Source: Blastochloris tepida
GTDB lineage: Bacteria > Pseudomonadota > Alphaproteobacteria > Rhizobiales > Xanthobacteraceae
DNA length: 64,000 bases
Direction: 5' to 3'
NCBI RefSeq assembly: GCF_003966715.1
Contig: NZ_AP018907.1
Span: forward strand, 2,964,001-3,028,000
Shown: positions 8,784-16,992 of the stretch, one piece after another
Position numbering within the stretch: the stretch's first letter is position 1
Layout: every line of letters starts with the position of its first letter
Position numbers and translations under genes: made by a program
The notes under the pieces: model-generated
Databases searched by the model: none
Told to the model about the DNA's origin: nothing
Seen by the model: only the letters and a program-made list of their open reading frames with translations

Positions 8784-8905
8784 TACGGTTTCCGGTTGAT
8801 CCCTTCGGGATACCGGAAACGGTCTCGCCGAAAAATCCTTGATCCGGAAGGGATTTTTCGGCGAACAGCATACGGTTCTCCGGCTTGATCAGCCGGAAAC
8901 CGTAT
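8784..8905. repeat. Composite REP-like palindrome (copy 2, most complete)
   Basis: The outer arms ATACGGTTTCCGG (8784-8796) and CCGGAAACCGTAT (8893-8905) are perfect inverted repeats. Inside are three smaller hairpins: GGTTTCCGG with CCGGAAAC, CGCCGAAAAATCC (8826-8838) with its complement (8851-8863), and CCGGCT with AGCCGG. The element lies in a gap between genes. Confidence 0.85.
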
Positions 8906-9044
8906 CACGCCTCAAGGGCCGGATCCGCGGATCCGGCCCTTTTCCTATGGATTCCCATATCCCGAAGAGATCGACCGGAAGCCGTATCCGAACCCGCGGA
9001 CCCAAACCCGTGCACCCAGGCGCGATGGCCGGACCGGCCCCGTC

Positions 9045-9152
9045 ATCGCCGGGCTTGGCCCGGCGATCCCGACACCTTGATCCTCCCGCCGGCCGCCCTC
9101 TTGCCCGGCAGCGCGTCGGTCCGATCGAGATCGCCGGGCCAAGCCCGGCGAT
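9045..9152. repeat. Pair of ATCGCCGGG hairpins in opposite orientation
   Basis: Two 9-bp stems (9045-9067 with loop CTTGG; 9130-9152 with loop CCAAG) are mirror images of each other, separated by 62 bp. Similar intergenic hairpins are common in related Hyphomicrobiales. No gene overlaps them; the region 8906-9271 otherwise shows nothing. Confidence 0.75.
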
Positions 9153-9271
9153 GACCGCGGTGAGAGCGCGCGAGCATGGCGTGTCAGCCTGCGTGGATCA
9201 GCGGCTGTCGGCCCGGTCGCTGGCGACGAGATTCGACGCAGACGTGCTCCGCGCGGATTGGCGGGCGCCGC

Positions 9272-9472
9272 TCAGAACGCCGCGCCCGGCGCCACGCCGA
9301 ACCGCTTCAGCACGATGGCGAGCGGGCAGAAGCCGGTGAAGGACGATTGCAGCAGATTGAAGCCGACGAAGGCGGTGAGCAGCAGCCACCACGGGCTGAC
9401 AAGCTGGGACAAAGCGAGGCTCAGCAGGATCATCGTGCCTGCGAACGCCATCACAAATCGATCGAGCGTCAT
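9272..9472 (-). CDS. DUF2892 small membrane protein (second copy)
   Basis: A 66-residue protein with two membrane helices and the DUF2892 pattern MTLDRFVMAFAGTMILLSLAL...GFNLLQSSFTGFCPLAIVLKRFG. The start at 9472 has AAGG about 8 nt upstream; the frame extends further upstream but that part is Arg-rich and unlike the family. It is divergent from the DUF134 gene. DUF2892 proteins are often linked to sulfide or persulfide handling, which would suit the surrounding redox genes. Confidence 0.85.
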   Translation of the reverse strand: MTLDRFVMAFAGTMILLSLALSQLVSPWWLLLTAFVGFNLLQSSFTGFCPLAIVLKRFGVAPGAAF

Positions 9473-9795
9473 ATGTCTTGCCTTTCGTGACTGCCGGTTT
9501 GGCGGATGCCGCGGTTGCGGGCGCCGCGCGCGTGGTGGCCGTGTCTGTACCGTGCGTGCCGTCTTCGGATTCGCGCGCGTGAGCCACACCACCTCGAAAC
9601 GACAAAGCCCGCGGAAGCCCGCCGGTTCATATGCCAACATTAGAATATTTTGATCGACGGTCAATCGCCCGCCGGCATCCGCGTGCGATCGCTCCGGCGC
9701 GGCCGTCTCTCCTGCGAGGGATGACGCAGCGTTGCGGGCGGGGCCGGGGCGCCATGCGCATACCAGCCTTGTGGAGGCTGGCGCGTCACCTATAT

Positions 9796-9809
9796 TGAAC
9801 GTGCGTTCA
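9796..9809. promoter_or_regulatory. Possible operator upstream of DUF134 gene
   Basis: The perfect inverted repeat TGAACG-TG-CGTTCA follows a TATATT hexamer and lies 31 bp before the DUF134 start. Its position suits a repressor site, possibly autoregulation by the HTH protein encoded next; this is inference. Confidence 0.4.
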
Positions 9810-9840
9810 TAATTCCGATTGAGCGAAGGAGGCCCCGAAG

Positions 9841-10356
9841 GTGCCCCGTCCGCGCAAGATGCGCGTCATCCGCGAACAGGCGTCCACCCAGTTCTTCAAG
9901 CCGCAGGGCATCCCGCTGCGCGAGCTGCAGGACGTCGTGCTGACCGAGGACGGGATGGAGGCGCTGCGGCTCGCCGACGCCGAGGGGTTGGAGCACGCCG
10001 CGGCGGCCGAGCTGATGGGCGTGTCGCGGCCGACCTTCTCGCGCCTCTTGGCCGAGGCCCGCACCACGGTGGCGACCGCCCTCGCCCGCGGCTGGGCGCT
10101 CCGCATCGAGGGCGGCGCGGTGCGCCGGCCCGAGGCGGACGAGGCCGCGTCCGCCGGTTGCCCGATGCGGGGCCTGCGCCGTCGGCGCGGCCATTGCAGC
10201 CGCTGGCGGACGCCGGAGGAGACCGCCCCGGCCGCCGCCGCAGGCGCCGAAGACGCCGGGAGCGCTCTTGCCCGATCGGGTTCTGCCGAGTTGGGCGGCC
10301 CGGGAGATGCCCGGCCGCCCGCTGTCTCTGAGCCAACGGAAGGATCCCCCAGATGA
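9841..10356 (+). CDS. DUF134 family HTH protein
   Basis: A 171-residue protein starting at GTG, with an excellent ribosome site (AAGGAGG, 8 nt spacing). Residues ~1-95 match DUF134: MPRPRKMRVI, TEDGMEALRLADAEGLEHAAAAELMGVSRPTFSRLL, a sigma-factor-like helix-turn-helix, then ARTTVATALARGWALRIEGG. The C-terminal ~70 residues are Ala/Pro-rich with a short Cys-containing stretch. DUF134 genes commonly neighbour NifX-type cofactor proteins, as here. The stop overlaps the Rieske gene start (ATGA), so the two are co-translated. Confidence 0.87.
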   Translation: MPRPRKMRVIREQASTQFFKPQGIPLRELQDVVLTEDGMEALRLADAEGLEHAAAAELMGVSRPTFSRLLAEARTTVATALARGWALRIEGGAVRRPEADEAASAGCPMRGLRRRRGHCSRWRTPEETAPAAAAGAEDAGSALARSGSAELGGPGDARPPAVSEPTEGSPR

Positions 10357-10886
10357 CGTCTCATGAGGTTGCCCAATCCACCCGGCGCGACATCCTGCAG
10401 CTCGGCACGGCGGCGGTGGCCGCGGCCGGCGTCGCCGCCGTCGCGTGGCCGTTCATCGATCAGATGAACCCGGATGCCGCCACCATCGCCTCCGGCGGGC
10501 CGATCGAGCTCGATCTGGCGCCGATCGCCCAAGGCCAGATCGTGCGCATCTTCTGGCGCGGCAAGCCGATCTTCGTGCGCCACCGCACGCCCGACGAGAT
10601 CGCCGCGGCGGAGAAAGTCGACGTGGCGGCGCTGATGGACCCGCAGCCCGATTCCGCCCGGGTGAAGCCCGGCATGGCGCAGTGGCTGGTGGTCTATGCC
10701 AGCTGCACCCATCTCGGCTGCATCCCGCTCGGCCATCAGGGCGATTGGAACGGCTGGTTCTGCCCGTGCCACGGCTCGCAGTACGACACCTCCGGCCGCG
10801 TGCGCAAAGGCCCGGCGCCGACCAATCTGCCGATCCCGCCCTACAGCTTCGCCGGCGACGCCAAGCTCGTCGTCGGCGTGGCCTGA
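10353..10886 (+). CDS. petA: Ubiquinol-cytochrome c reductase Rieske iron-sulfur subunit
   Basis: A 177-residue Rieske protein of the bc1 type. A twin-arginine motif (RRDILQLG, residues 11-18) precedes one membrane helix. The cluster-binding boxes CTHLGC and CPCHGS are intact (residues ~118 and ~138), as is the KGPAPTNLPIPPY loop. It would carry a 2Fe-2S cluster in the periplasm and oxidise quinol. It overlaps DUF134 upstream and is followed by a NifX-like gene; no cytochrome b or c1 gene adjoins it, which is unusual for petA. The gene symbol reflects the family, not proof that this copy serves the main bc1 complex. Confidence 0.92.
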   Translation: MTSHEVAQSTRRDILQLGTAAVAAAGVAAVAWPFIDQMNPDAATIASGGPIELDLAPIAQGQIVRIFWRGKPIFVRHRTPDEIAAAEKVDVAALMDPQPDSARVKPGMAQWLVVYASCTHLGCIPLGHQGDWNGWFCPCHGSQYDTSGRVRKGPAPTNLPIPPYSFAGDAKLVVGVA

Positions 10887-10956
10887 ACGCCGGGCCCGAA
10901 GGGCGGCGCGGCCGCCCTTGCCCACTCCAACCTCTCCGCACCTCAAGGACACCTGC

Positions 10957-11319
10957 ATGCGTATCGCCGTCGCCAGCCAGAACTTTCGCACCGTGACCCC
11001 GCACGCCGGCAAGAGCCGGCGCTTCCTGGTGTTCGAGGCCGAGGCCGGGTCGCCGCCGCGCGAGGTCGAGCGGCTGGACCTGCCGAAGGACATGTCGATC
11101 CACGAATACCGGGGCACCGACCCGCATCCGCTCTATTCGATGCAGGCGGTGATCGCCGCCAGCGCCGGCCCGGGCTTCGTGGCGCGGCTGGCCTCGGTGG
11201 GCGTGGCGGCGATCGCCACCAGCGAGACCGACCCGGTGGCCGCGGTCGAGAAGTTCCTCGCCGGCACCCTGCCGCAGCCGGCCGAGCACGAGGACGACTG
11301 CGACTGTAACTGTCATTGA
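10957..11319 (+). CDS. NifX/NafY-like iron-molybdenum cofactor-binding protein with Cys/His tail
   Basis: A 120-residue protein of the NifB/X/Y family (dinitrogenase iron-molybdenum cofactor domain): MRIAVASQNFRTVTPHAGKSRRFLVFE, then ASVGVAAIATSETDPVAAVEKFLAG. Family members carry Fe-S or FeMo cofactors. The C-terminus ends in an acidic Cys/His cluster (EDDCDCNCH) that could bind metal. It lies 70 bp after the Rieske gene on the same strand and is probably in the same transcript. Confidence 0.85.
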   Translation: MRIAVASQNFRTVTPHAGKSRRFLVFEAEAGSPPREVERLDLPKDMSIHEYRGTDPHPLYSMQAVIAASAGPGFVARLASVGVAAIATSETDPVAAVEKFLAGTLPQPAEHEDDCDCNCH

Positions 11320-11329
11320 GGCGGTTTCC

Positions 11330-11362
11330 GGTATCCCGAAGGGATCGACCGGAAACCCTATG
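11330..11362. repeat. Single-hairpin REP-like element
   Basis: This is GGTTTCCGG, then ATCCCGAAGGGAT, then CCGGAAACC: the first hairpin of the composite REP family, here alone, just after the NifX-like gene. It may serve as a terminator. Confidence 0.75.
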
Positions 11363-11559
11363 AGGCCGGGCGGCGGGGCGACATCGTCTCCGCCGATCAC
11401 GATGTGATGACCACCGGACGGCCGGATTTGCCCGCGCTGGCCAATTCCGGTCTGATGGACCTATAGAAATTCGGCTGACAGCGAATCCGCGCCAACGGCG
11501 GGATTGGCGGTCGGCCGGATTTCATGTCTCATCGGATCGTGCGCGAAGGCCAGCCGGCA

Positions 11560-12354
11560 ATGACGGACTCCAAGATCGATGCCCTGCTGGCGCTGCGCAG
11601 CGAAGGGCGGCTGCTGGTCGGGCGCGACCGCATCCTGCTGCTCGAAGCGGTGGCCGAGCACGGCAGCATCACCAAGGCAGCCGAGGCGGTCGGCTTCAGC
11701 TACAAGACCGCCTGGGACGCGGTGACCGCCATCAACAATCTGCTGCCGACCCCGGCCTTCGTCACCAAGGCCGGCGGGCGCAAGGGCGGCGGCGCCGAGA
11801 TCACCGAGGAGGGCCGCCGGCTGATCGTGGCGTTCCGCCGGCTGGAGGAGAAGCTCGGGCAGATCTCGGCCACCATCGCCGAGGAGGGCCTGCGCAATCT
11901 CGACGACCTCTTGCTGTGGGGCCTGGCGGTGAAGGTGAGCGCCCGCAACGCGCTGCGCTGCGAGGTCAGCGAGGTGCGCAAGGGACCGGTGTCGGTCGTC
12001 GTCAAGCTCAAGGTCTCGGCCGCCAACTCCATCACCGCGGTGGTGACCAATGGCGCCGCCGCCGAGCTGCGGCTCGAACCGGGCCGGCAGGCCATGGCGC
12101 TGGTGAAATCGTCCTCGGTGATGCTGGCGCCGGCCGGCGCGGCGCCGGCGCTGTCGGTGCGCAACCGCATCCAGGGCACGGTGGCCCGCCGCATCGACAG
12201 CGACATCGGCGCCGAGGTCGACATCGACATCGGCGAGGGCAAGACCATCGTGTCGGTGGTGACGCGCGAGGGCGCCGACACCGCCGGCGCCCGGGTCGGC
12301 GAGCCGATCTGCGCGCTGTTCAAGGCCACCCACGTCATCCTCGCCGCGGGGTGA
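11560..12354 (+). CDS. modE: Molybdenum-dependent transcriptional regulator ModE
   Basis: A 264-residue protein, close to the E. coli ModE length. The N-terminal winged helix (GRDRILLLEAVAEHGSITKAAEAVGFSYKTAWDAV) is followed by two tandem TOBE/MOP molybdate-binding domains (residues ~125-190 and ~198-262), each with the ARNxxxG and SVVT/STV patterns. It binds molybdate and controls molybdenum uptake and Mo-enzyme genes. An in-frame ATG at 11524 is possible; 11560 is chosen because it matches the family N-terminus and has GAAGG upstream. No mod transporter is within the window. Confidence 0.93.
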   Translation: MTDSKIDALLALRSEGRLLVGRDRILLLEAVAEHGSITKAAEAVGFSYKTAWDAVTAINNLLPTPAFVTKAGGRKGGGAEITEEGRRLIVAFRRLEEKLGQISATIAEEGLRNLDDLLLWGLAVKVSARNALRCEVSEVRKGPVSVVVKLKVSAANSITAVVTNGAAAELRLEPGRQAMALVKSSSVMLAPAGAAPALSVRNRIQGTVARRIDSDIGAEVDIDIGEGKTIVSVVTREGADTAGARVGEPICALFKATHVILAAG

Positions 12355-12666
12355 CGGGGTTCCCGGTCGGACGGCTCAGCCTCTTCTTGAGATTTCGCGA
12401 GGCGGGGTGCGTTTTTTGAGAGGGAAGTCCTGCTGAATTTTGTTTCAATTTTAAATTTTAAAATCTTTCAGAACAGTCTAGAGTTTTAAAGTTAGGACGT
12501 TCTGGAGGCCCGCTATGGTCAAGCTCGCGCTTCTCCGGCGCGCAGCGCAGCGGATTCGTCGGACGAGCGCTTCAGGAAGCAACAAGTTTGGTTGGAACGA
12601 AACTATTGTGCGGCGCAGAAATTTCGTTAGTGAGCCTGCCGAAACGTCAGGCGGGGAGGTGATCAG
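12355..12666. other. AT-rich intergenic region, with a doubtful short ORF
   Basis: The stretch 12430-12500 is strikingly AT-rich for this genome (AATTTTAAATTTTAAAAT), suggesting a promoter. An ORF at 12515-12712 has a good ribosome site (GGAGG 7 nt before ATG) but its 65-residue product resembles nothing and overlaps the lipoprotein start. It could be a leader peptide; I do not call it as a gene. Confidence 0.4.
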
Positions 12667-13050
12667 ATGGGGAGGGGGATTGCCGGGGTGTTGTGCTTGG
12701 CGCTGGCCATAGGCGGGTGCGACGCCCGTCGGGATGTCGTCGCCGCGGAGAGCTTGACGGCGGCCCAGCAGAGCGTGGTTTTCGGCGCGGTTCGCCGCGC
12801 GTTACGGGATCCAGAGTCGGCTCGATTCGGCCCGCTGAATGCCGCCGCTCTCGCAGGGGGCGATGTCGCGGTTTGCGGCTCGGTCAACGCTCGGAACGGG
12901 TTCGGCGGGTACACCGGCCCCATGCCGTTTGCGGGGCGGTTCCTGCGGGGCGAATTCGCCCTGATCGACATCGCGTCGGATCGACAGTCAGCAATCGCGA
13001 TGCTGGGCGTATGCCAGGCAGCCGGCGTACCGGTGCTGGCCACCGACTAG
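12667..13050 (+). CDS. Small predicted lipoprotein
   Basis: A 127-residue protein with a classic lipoprotein signal: hydrophobic residues 4-16 ending in the lipobox AIGGC, so Cys18 would be acylated. The mature part has a recurring motif of uncharacterised proteobacterial lipoproteins (RALRDPESARFGPL, VAVCGSVNARNGFGGYTGP). The function is unknown. GGGGAGG 8 nt upstream supports the start. It sits alone between the AT-rich region and a repeat-rich gap. Confidence 0.8.
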   Translation: MGRGIAGVLCLALAIGGCDARRDVVAAESLTAAQQSVVFGAVRRALRDPESARFGPLNAAALAGGDVAVCGSVNARNGFGGYTGPMPFAGRFLRGEFALIDIASDRQSAIAMLGVCQAAGVPVLATD

Positions 13051-13489
13051 GCGGCGCGTCGAGCAGCACGCCCTAAACGCAAAAGCCCCGCGCGATGGCG
13101 GAACTTTTCATTTTCGCTTTATCTAACTCGTCGCTCCAGCCTGTCGAGCCTGGCGACGCATGCCGCCAGGACGTCGAGCAGCGCCCCCGGATCCTCTTTA
13201 AATCGTAGAGGCTCTTTTCTTGCTCGCTTGAAGTCCGTCCGATTCTTCCTCTCCCCTTGCGGGAGAGGGTGGCGAGGCCGGGCAAAGCGAGGTCGCGCCG
13301 GGCGAGAGGTAAACCCTTGCTTGCCTTTGAAAATTCACCCCTCACCCGCCTCGCGCTCTGACGATCGCTCGGCACCCTCTCCCGCAAGAGGCTGCGCCCG
13401 GGCGCGCGCAAGCGCGGCCCAGGTGGGAGAGGGGAAGAACGCGACTCCCAGCCAGAGGGGGCCGGAATGATTGGGCGGCTCAGCGCCCG
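13051..13489. repeat. Repeat-rich intergenic region
   Basis: This gap holds two related blocks (about 13245-13312 and 13366-13436) built from CTCTCCC...GGGAGAG arms plus GGGCGCGCGCAAGCGCG; a shorter relative is at 33735-33795. A minus-strand peptide ending at 13119 (DPGALLDVLAACVARLDRLE) looks protein-like but has no start codon in context and may be a gene remnant. Confidence 0.6.
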
Positions 13490-15667
13490 CTATCGGCCGC
13501 GGCCGAACAGCCGGTCGAGGAACCAGGAATCGAGGCTCGGCTGATCGTCGCCGCGGCCGGCGGGCGGCACCGTCCGGCCGGTGTCGCGGTCGAACGGCGT
13601 GCGCAGCTCGGGCTCGGACCAGCGGAAATTCGGATCGCGCAGGCCGCCGGGCAGGTCGGTGGGGGCGAAGTCGCGGTGGGCCTCGCGCATCAGCCGGCCC
13701 CAAATTTCGGCCGGCAGGCCGCCGCCGATCACCTTCTTCATCGACGAGGAATCGTCGTTGCCGAGCCACACCCCGGCCACCAGCCGGCCGGTGAAGCCGA
13801 TGAACCAGGCATCCTTGAAGTCCTGGGTGGTGCCGGTCTTGCCGGCCGCCTGCCAGCCCGGGATCTGCGCCTTCCGGCCGGAGCCGGAGAGGATCACCTC
13901 CTCCAGCATGGCGTTCATCATCGCCACATGGGCCGGCGCCACCACCCGGCCACGCGGATCGGCGCGGCGGACATAGAGCGTCTTGCCGGTGGCCGAGCGC
14001 ACCTGCTCGACGATCACCGGGCGCGCCGGCAGGCCGCCATTGGCGAAGGGCGCATAGGCCGAGACCAGTTCGACCAGCGTCACCTCGGAGGTGCCCAGCG
14101 CGATCGAGGCGTTGGGCTCGATCCTGGAGGTGATGCCCAGCCGGTGGGCGGTGTCGGCCACCGCCTTGGGGCCGACCTCCAGCGCCAGCCGCACCGCCAC
14201 CGTGTTGATGGAATGGGCGAGCGCGGTGGTGAGGCTCACCGGCCCGCGATACTCGTGGGTGTAGTTTTCCGGCTTCCAGCCCTTGATCTGGATGGGCGCA
14301 TCGTCGCGGATCGAATCGGGGGTAAGGCCGCGCTCCAGCGCCGTCAGATAGACGAAGGGCTTGAACGCCGAGCCCGGCTGGCGGCGGGCGGTGACGGCGC
14401 GATTGTACTGGCTGTCGGCGTAATTGCGGCCGCCGACCAGCGCGCGCACCGCGCCGTCCGGGCTCATCGCCACCACCGCGCCCTGGCCGATGTCGAGCCT
14501 GGCGCCGTCGCGGGCCAGCGCCTCGGTCAGCGCCCGCTCGGCCAGTCGCTGCATCACCGGGTCGATGGTGGTGACCACCGACACGTCGTCCTCGACATGG
14601 CCGACCAGATCGTCGAGCACGTCCATCACATAATCGGCGACATAGCCGATCGAACCGCCATCCTGGCGCTGCACCACCTCGGCCGGGCGGGCCAGCGCCA
14701 CCGCCGCGCTCTGGCGGGTGATGAACCCCTCCTCGGCCATCGCCGCCAGCACCAGCGACGCCCGCTTGCGAGCGGCGCTGAGGTGGCGGGTCGGCGCAAG
14801 GCGGGCCGGCGATTTCACGAGGCCGGCCAGCATCGCCGACTCGGCCAGCGTGAGCTGGCGCGCCGGCTTGCCGAAATAGCGCTGGGCTGCCGCCTCCACG
14901 CCATAGGCGCCGGCGCCGAAATAGACGCGGTTGAGATAGAGTTCGAGAATCTGGTCCTTGGTGAATCTGTGCTCCAGCCACAGCGCCAACACCACCTCCT
15001 GCAGCTTGCGCGACATGGTGCGCTCCTGCGTCAGGAACAGGTTCTTGGCGAGCTGCTGGCTGATGGTCGAGCCGCCCTGGGAGACGCCGCGGCGCAGCAC
15101 ATTGGCCAGCGCGGCGCGGGCGATGCCGGCGGGATCGATGCCCCAATGGGCGCGGAAGCGGCGGTCCTCGATGGCGATGAAGGCCTGCGGCAGATAGGGC
15201 GGCAGCGCCTTCAGCGGCACCGCGGCGCCGCCCATCTCGCCGCGGGTGGCGAGCGGCTTGCCGTCGATGCCGGTGATCTGGATAGTCGGCGGGCGCTTGG
15301 GCACGTCCAGCGACTGGATCGGCGGCAGATGCGCCGCCTGCCACACCAGCAGCGCGAGCCCAGCCACCCCGGTCCAGATGGCGATGACGACGCCCCAATA
15401 GACCATGCGGCCGAGAAAGCCGAGAAATCCCCGGCGCTTCCTGCGCGGCGCCTTGCGCTCGACCGGCGCGGCCGCCCGGGCCGGAGCAGCCGGCGTCTTG
15501 CTTGCCGTGGACGATTTGCCGGCCGTGGAGGGTTTGCGGGGCCGCTTGGCGCCGGCTGGGCCGCCCGGCCGGTCGGCGGGGTCGAGGCGCAAATCGAGCG
15601 TGCCGCGCGGCCGGCTCTCACCGCCCGGCGCGCGGCGCTCGCCCCGCGTGCGCTCCTTCACCGCCAT
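13490..15667 (-). CDS. Class A penicillin-binding protein (PBP1A family)
   Basis: A 725-residue bifunctional peptidoglycan synthase. A long basic cytoplasmic N-tail (~75 residues) precedes one membrane helix (~85-105). The glycosyltransferase family 51 domain has EDRRFRAHWGID, GGSTISQQLAKNLF and ELYLNRVYFG. The transpeptidase domain has the SxxK box in PGSAFKPF, the SxN box in SINT, and KTGTTQDFKDAW. It builds glycan strands and crosslinks them in the periplasm. A start at 15667 gives a complete protein of normal length. The gene stands alone on the minus strand. Confidence 0.95.
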   Translation of the reverse strand: MAVKERTRGERRAPGGESRPRGTLDLRLDPADRPGGPAGAKRPRKPSTAGKSSTASKTPAAPARAAAPVERKAPRRKRRGFLGFLGRMVYWGVVIAIWTGVAGLALLVWQAAHLPPIQSLDVPKRPPTIQITGIDGKPLATRGEMGGAAVPLKALPPYLPQAFIAIEDRRFRAHWGIDPAGIARAALANVLRRGVSQGGSTISQQLAKNLFLTQERTMSRKLQEVVLALWLEHRFTKDQILELYLNRVYFGAGAYGVEAAAQRYFGKPARQLTLAESAMLAGLVKSPARLAPTRHLSAARKRASLVLAAMAEEGFITRQSAAVALARPAEVVQRQDGGSIGYVADYVMDVLDDLVGHVEDDVSVVTTIDPVMQRLAERALTEALARDGARLDIGQGAVVAMSPDGAVRALVGGRNYADSQYNRAVTARRQPGSAFKPFVYLTALERGLTPDSIRDDAPIQIKGWKPENYTHEYRGPVSLTTALAHSINTVAVRLALEVGPKAVADTAHRLGITSRIEPNASIALGTSEVTLVELVSAYAPFANGGLPARPVIVEQVRSATGKTLYVRRADPRGRVVAPAHVAMMNAMLEEVILSGSGRKAQIPGWQAAGKTGTTQDFKDAWFIGFTGRLVAGVWLGNDDSSSMKKVIGGGLPAEIWGRLMREAHRDFAPTDLPGGLRDPNFRWSEPELRTPFDRDTGRTVPPAGRGDDQPSLDSWFLDRLFGRGR

Positions 15668-15931
15668 GCCGGACCCGTCCCGTCGCGCCGACGCGGCGCC
15701 CCCGGCCTGCAGGATGCGAGCGGCTTGGTTAAGGGCCGGTTAGAGCAGTCTCCGCAGGCCCGGTTCCCAGGTTTGGCGGGACGGCCCTGGATTCCCGCTC
15801 ATCGGCGACGAACCGGCCTCGACGAGTCGACGATGCCGATGGCGGCGATAGCCGCCGTCTTTTTCCGCGCGAATTTCATGAAATCACCGACGCCACGGGC
15901 GCCGACAAGACCGCGCACCGCAAATGCCACG

Positions 15932-16300
15932 TCACCGAAATACAACGCCCACATTGAGCGCAAAGTTGAAGAAGAATGCCACGCCGATGCCCACGAGCTT
16001 CGCAAGCGTCGGCTCCAGACCGAGCATGGAAACACCGCACAGCGTGACCGTTGCGTTGATGGCGAGGCCGGACACCGCGCCGAGGAGGAAGGCAAGACCT
16101 CGCCGCCAAGTCGGCCGCAGGCGGAAGACGAAAGTGCTGGTCGAGACATAGTTCACCCACGCCGCCGCCAACCAGCTTGCAACAGCCGCGATCAGCAGGG
16201 GCACGCCCGCCGTCACGAGACCATGGAACCCAAACAGGTCGACGACAGCGGCGAGCCCGCCGGTGACGACATACCGGGAAAGCTTGGCGGCGATCGGCAT
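15932..16300 (-). CDS. GtrA-like membrane protein
   Basis: A 122-residue protein with four hydrophobic helices and the GtrA pattern (RYVVTGGLAAVVDL, NYVSTSTFVFR, FFFNFALNVGVVFR). GtrA-family proteins are thought to move polyprenyl-linked sugars across the inner membrane. Its ATG overlaps the stop of the HAD gene by one nucleotide (TGATG), making it the last gene of a UbiA-HAD-GtrA operon. Confidence 0.88.
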   Translation of the reverse strand: MPIAAKLSRYVVTGGLAAVVDLFGFHGLVTAGVPLLIAAVASWLAAAWVNYVSTSTFVFRLRPTWRRGLAFLLGAVSGLAINATVTLCGVSMLGLEPTLAKLVGIGVAFFFNFALNVGVVFR

Positions 16301-16992
16301 CAGGATTCGTAGACAGCGCGGAAGACGTCGTCGGCGAAGGTGGCGAAGCATGCCCGGCCGGCGACTGGAGAGGCAGACCGGATCAATGCCCGCGCGCCGG
16401 CGCGACGGGCCGCTTCGCCGTCCCGGTCGTCGCGATCCCCGATCAGGAGCGTGGCCGCCGGGGATACGCCCGCCGCGGCCATGACCACCTGCAACCCCCG
16501 CGGACTGGGCTTCAGAACCCCCACCTGCTCGTCCGTCGCCGAGACGACGAACTCCGCGGCCAGGTTCAGCACGCGGAGCTTGTCGTGCGCAGGGTAGTCG
16601 GAGAGGATGCCCAGGCGTTTTCCGTGCCGCCGCAAGGCGTCGAAGAGCTCGCCGACCATGGGGGCGCGGCACGCGCCCAGATGGGCCAGCGGACGACGCT
16701 CCATCCACTCGCCCACGAGGTCGCGCACGGCCGTGGGGTCGCGTCCGAGGTCGCGCGCGGTCTGCGCAACCAGCCTGTCCTCGAACTGCTCCACCCCGTC
16801 CTCGCTGAACGCCTCGCGCAGCCGGCGATACAGACGCACGGTTCGCACCGTGGTGAGCGACCGTGTCGCAAGGGCGTGGCCGATGAGCTCAAGCAGCATG
16901 CGTCGACGCAGGCGCCCCTGGTCGTAAAGGGTGCCGTCGACGTCGAAGACGACCAGTTGAATCTCGCCCCAGTCGATCGCGTATTTGTTCAT
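16300..16992 (-). CDS. HAD-superfamily phosphatase
   Basis: A 230-residue HAD hydrolase. Motif I is VVFDVDGTLYD (residues ~14-24), motif II is GILSDYP, and motifs III/IV are KPSPRG and LLIGDRDDRD. An alpha-helical cap lies between. It starts within the UbiA stop (ATGA) and overlaps GtrA. In this context a likely substrate is the phosphoribosyl lipid made by the UbiA enzyme, giving polyprenyl-phosphoryl-ribose; that is an inference from gene order. Confidence 0.85.
   Translation of the reverse strand: MNKYAIDWGEIQLVVFDVDGTLYDQGRLRRRMLLELIGHALATRSLTTVRTVRLYRRLREAFSEDGVEQFEDRLVAQTARDLGRDPTAVRDLVGEWMERRPLAHLGACRAPMVGELFDALRRHGKRLGILSDYPAHDKLRVLNLAAEFVVSATDEQVGVLKPSPRGLQVVMAAAGVSPAATLLIGDRDDRDGEAARRAGARALIRSASPVAGRACFATFADDVFRAVYES

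Noticed and set aside
9650..9664. TTGATCGACGGTCAA as an FNR/FixK box
   Set aside because: The spacing is 15 bp rather than the 14 bp of TTGAT-N4-ATCAA, and the half-sites do not match well.
12515..12712. 65-residue ORF with a good ribosome site
   Set aside because: The product resembles no protein and overlaps the start of the lipoprotein gene; kept only as a remark.
13119..13240. Minus-strand peptide ending in DPGALLDVLAACVARLDRLE
   Set aside because: It looks protein-like but no start codon or ribosome site fits and the upstream part is repeat sequence; possibly a gene remnant, not callable.
13676..16312. A very long plus-strand open frame opposite the PBP1A gene
   Set aside because: Its translation is low-complexity (R/G/H/A-rich) and it lies antisense to a protein with all PBP motifs; it is a by-product of high GC.
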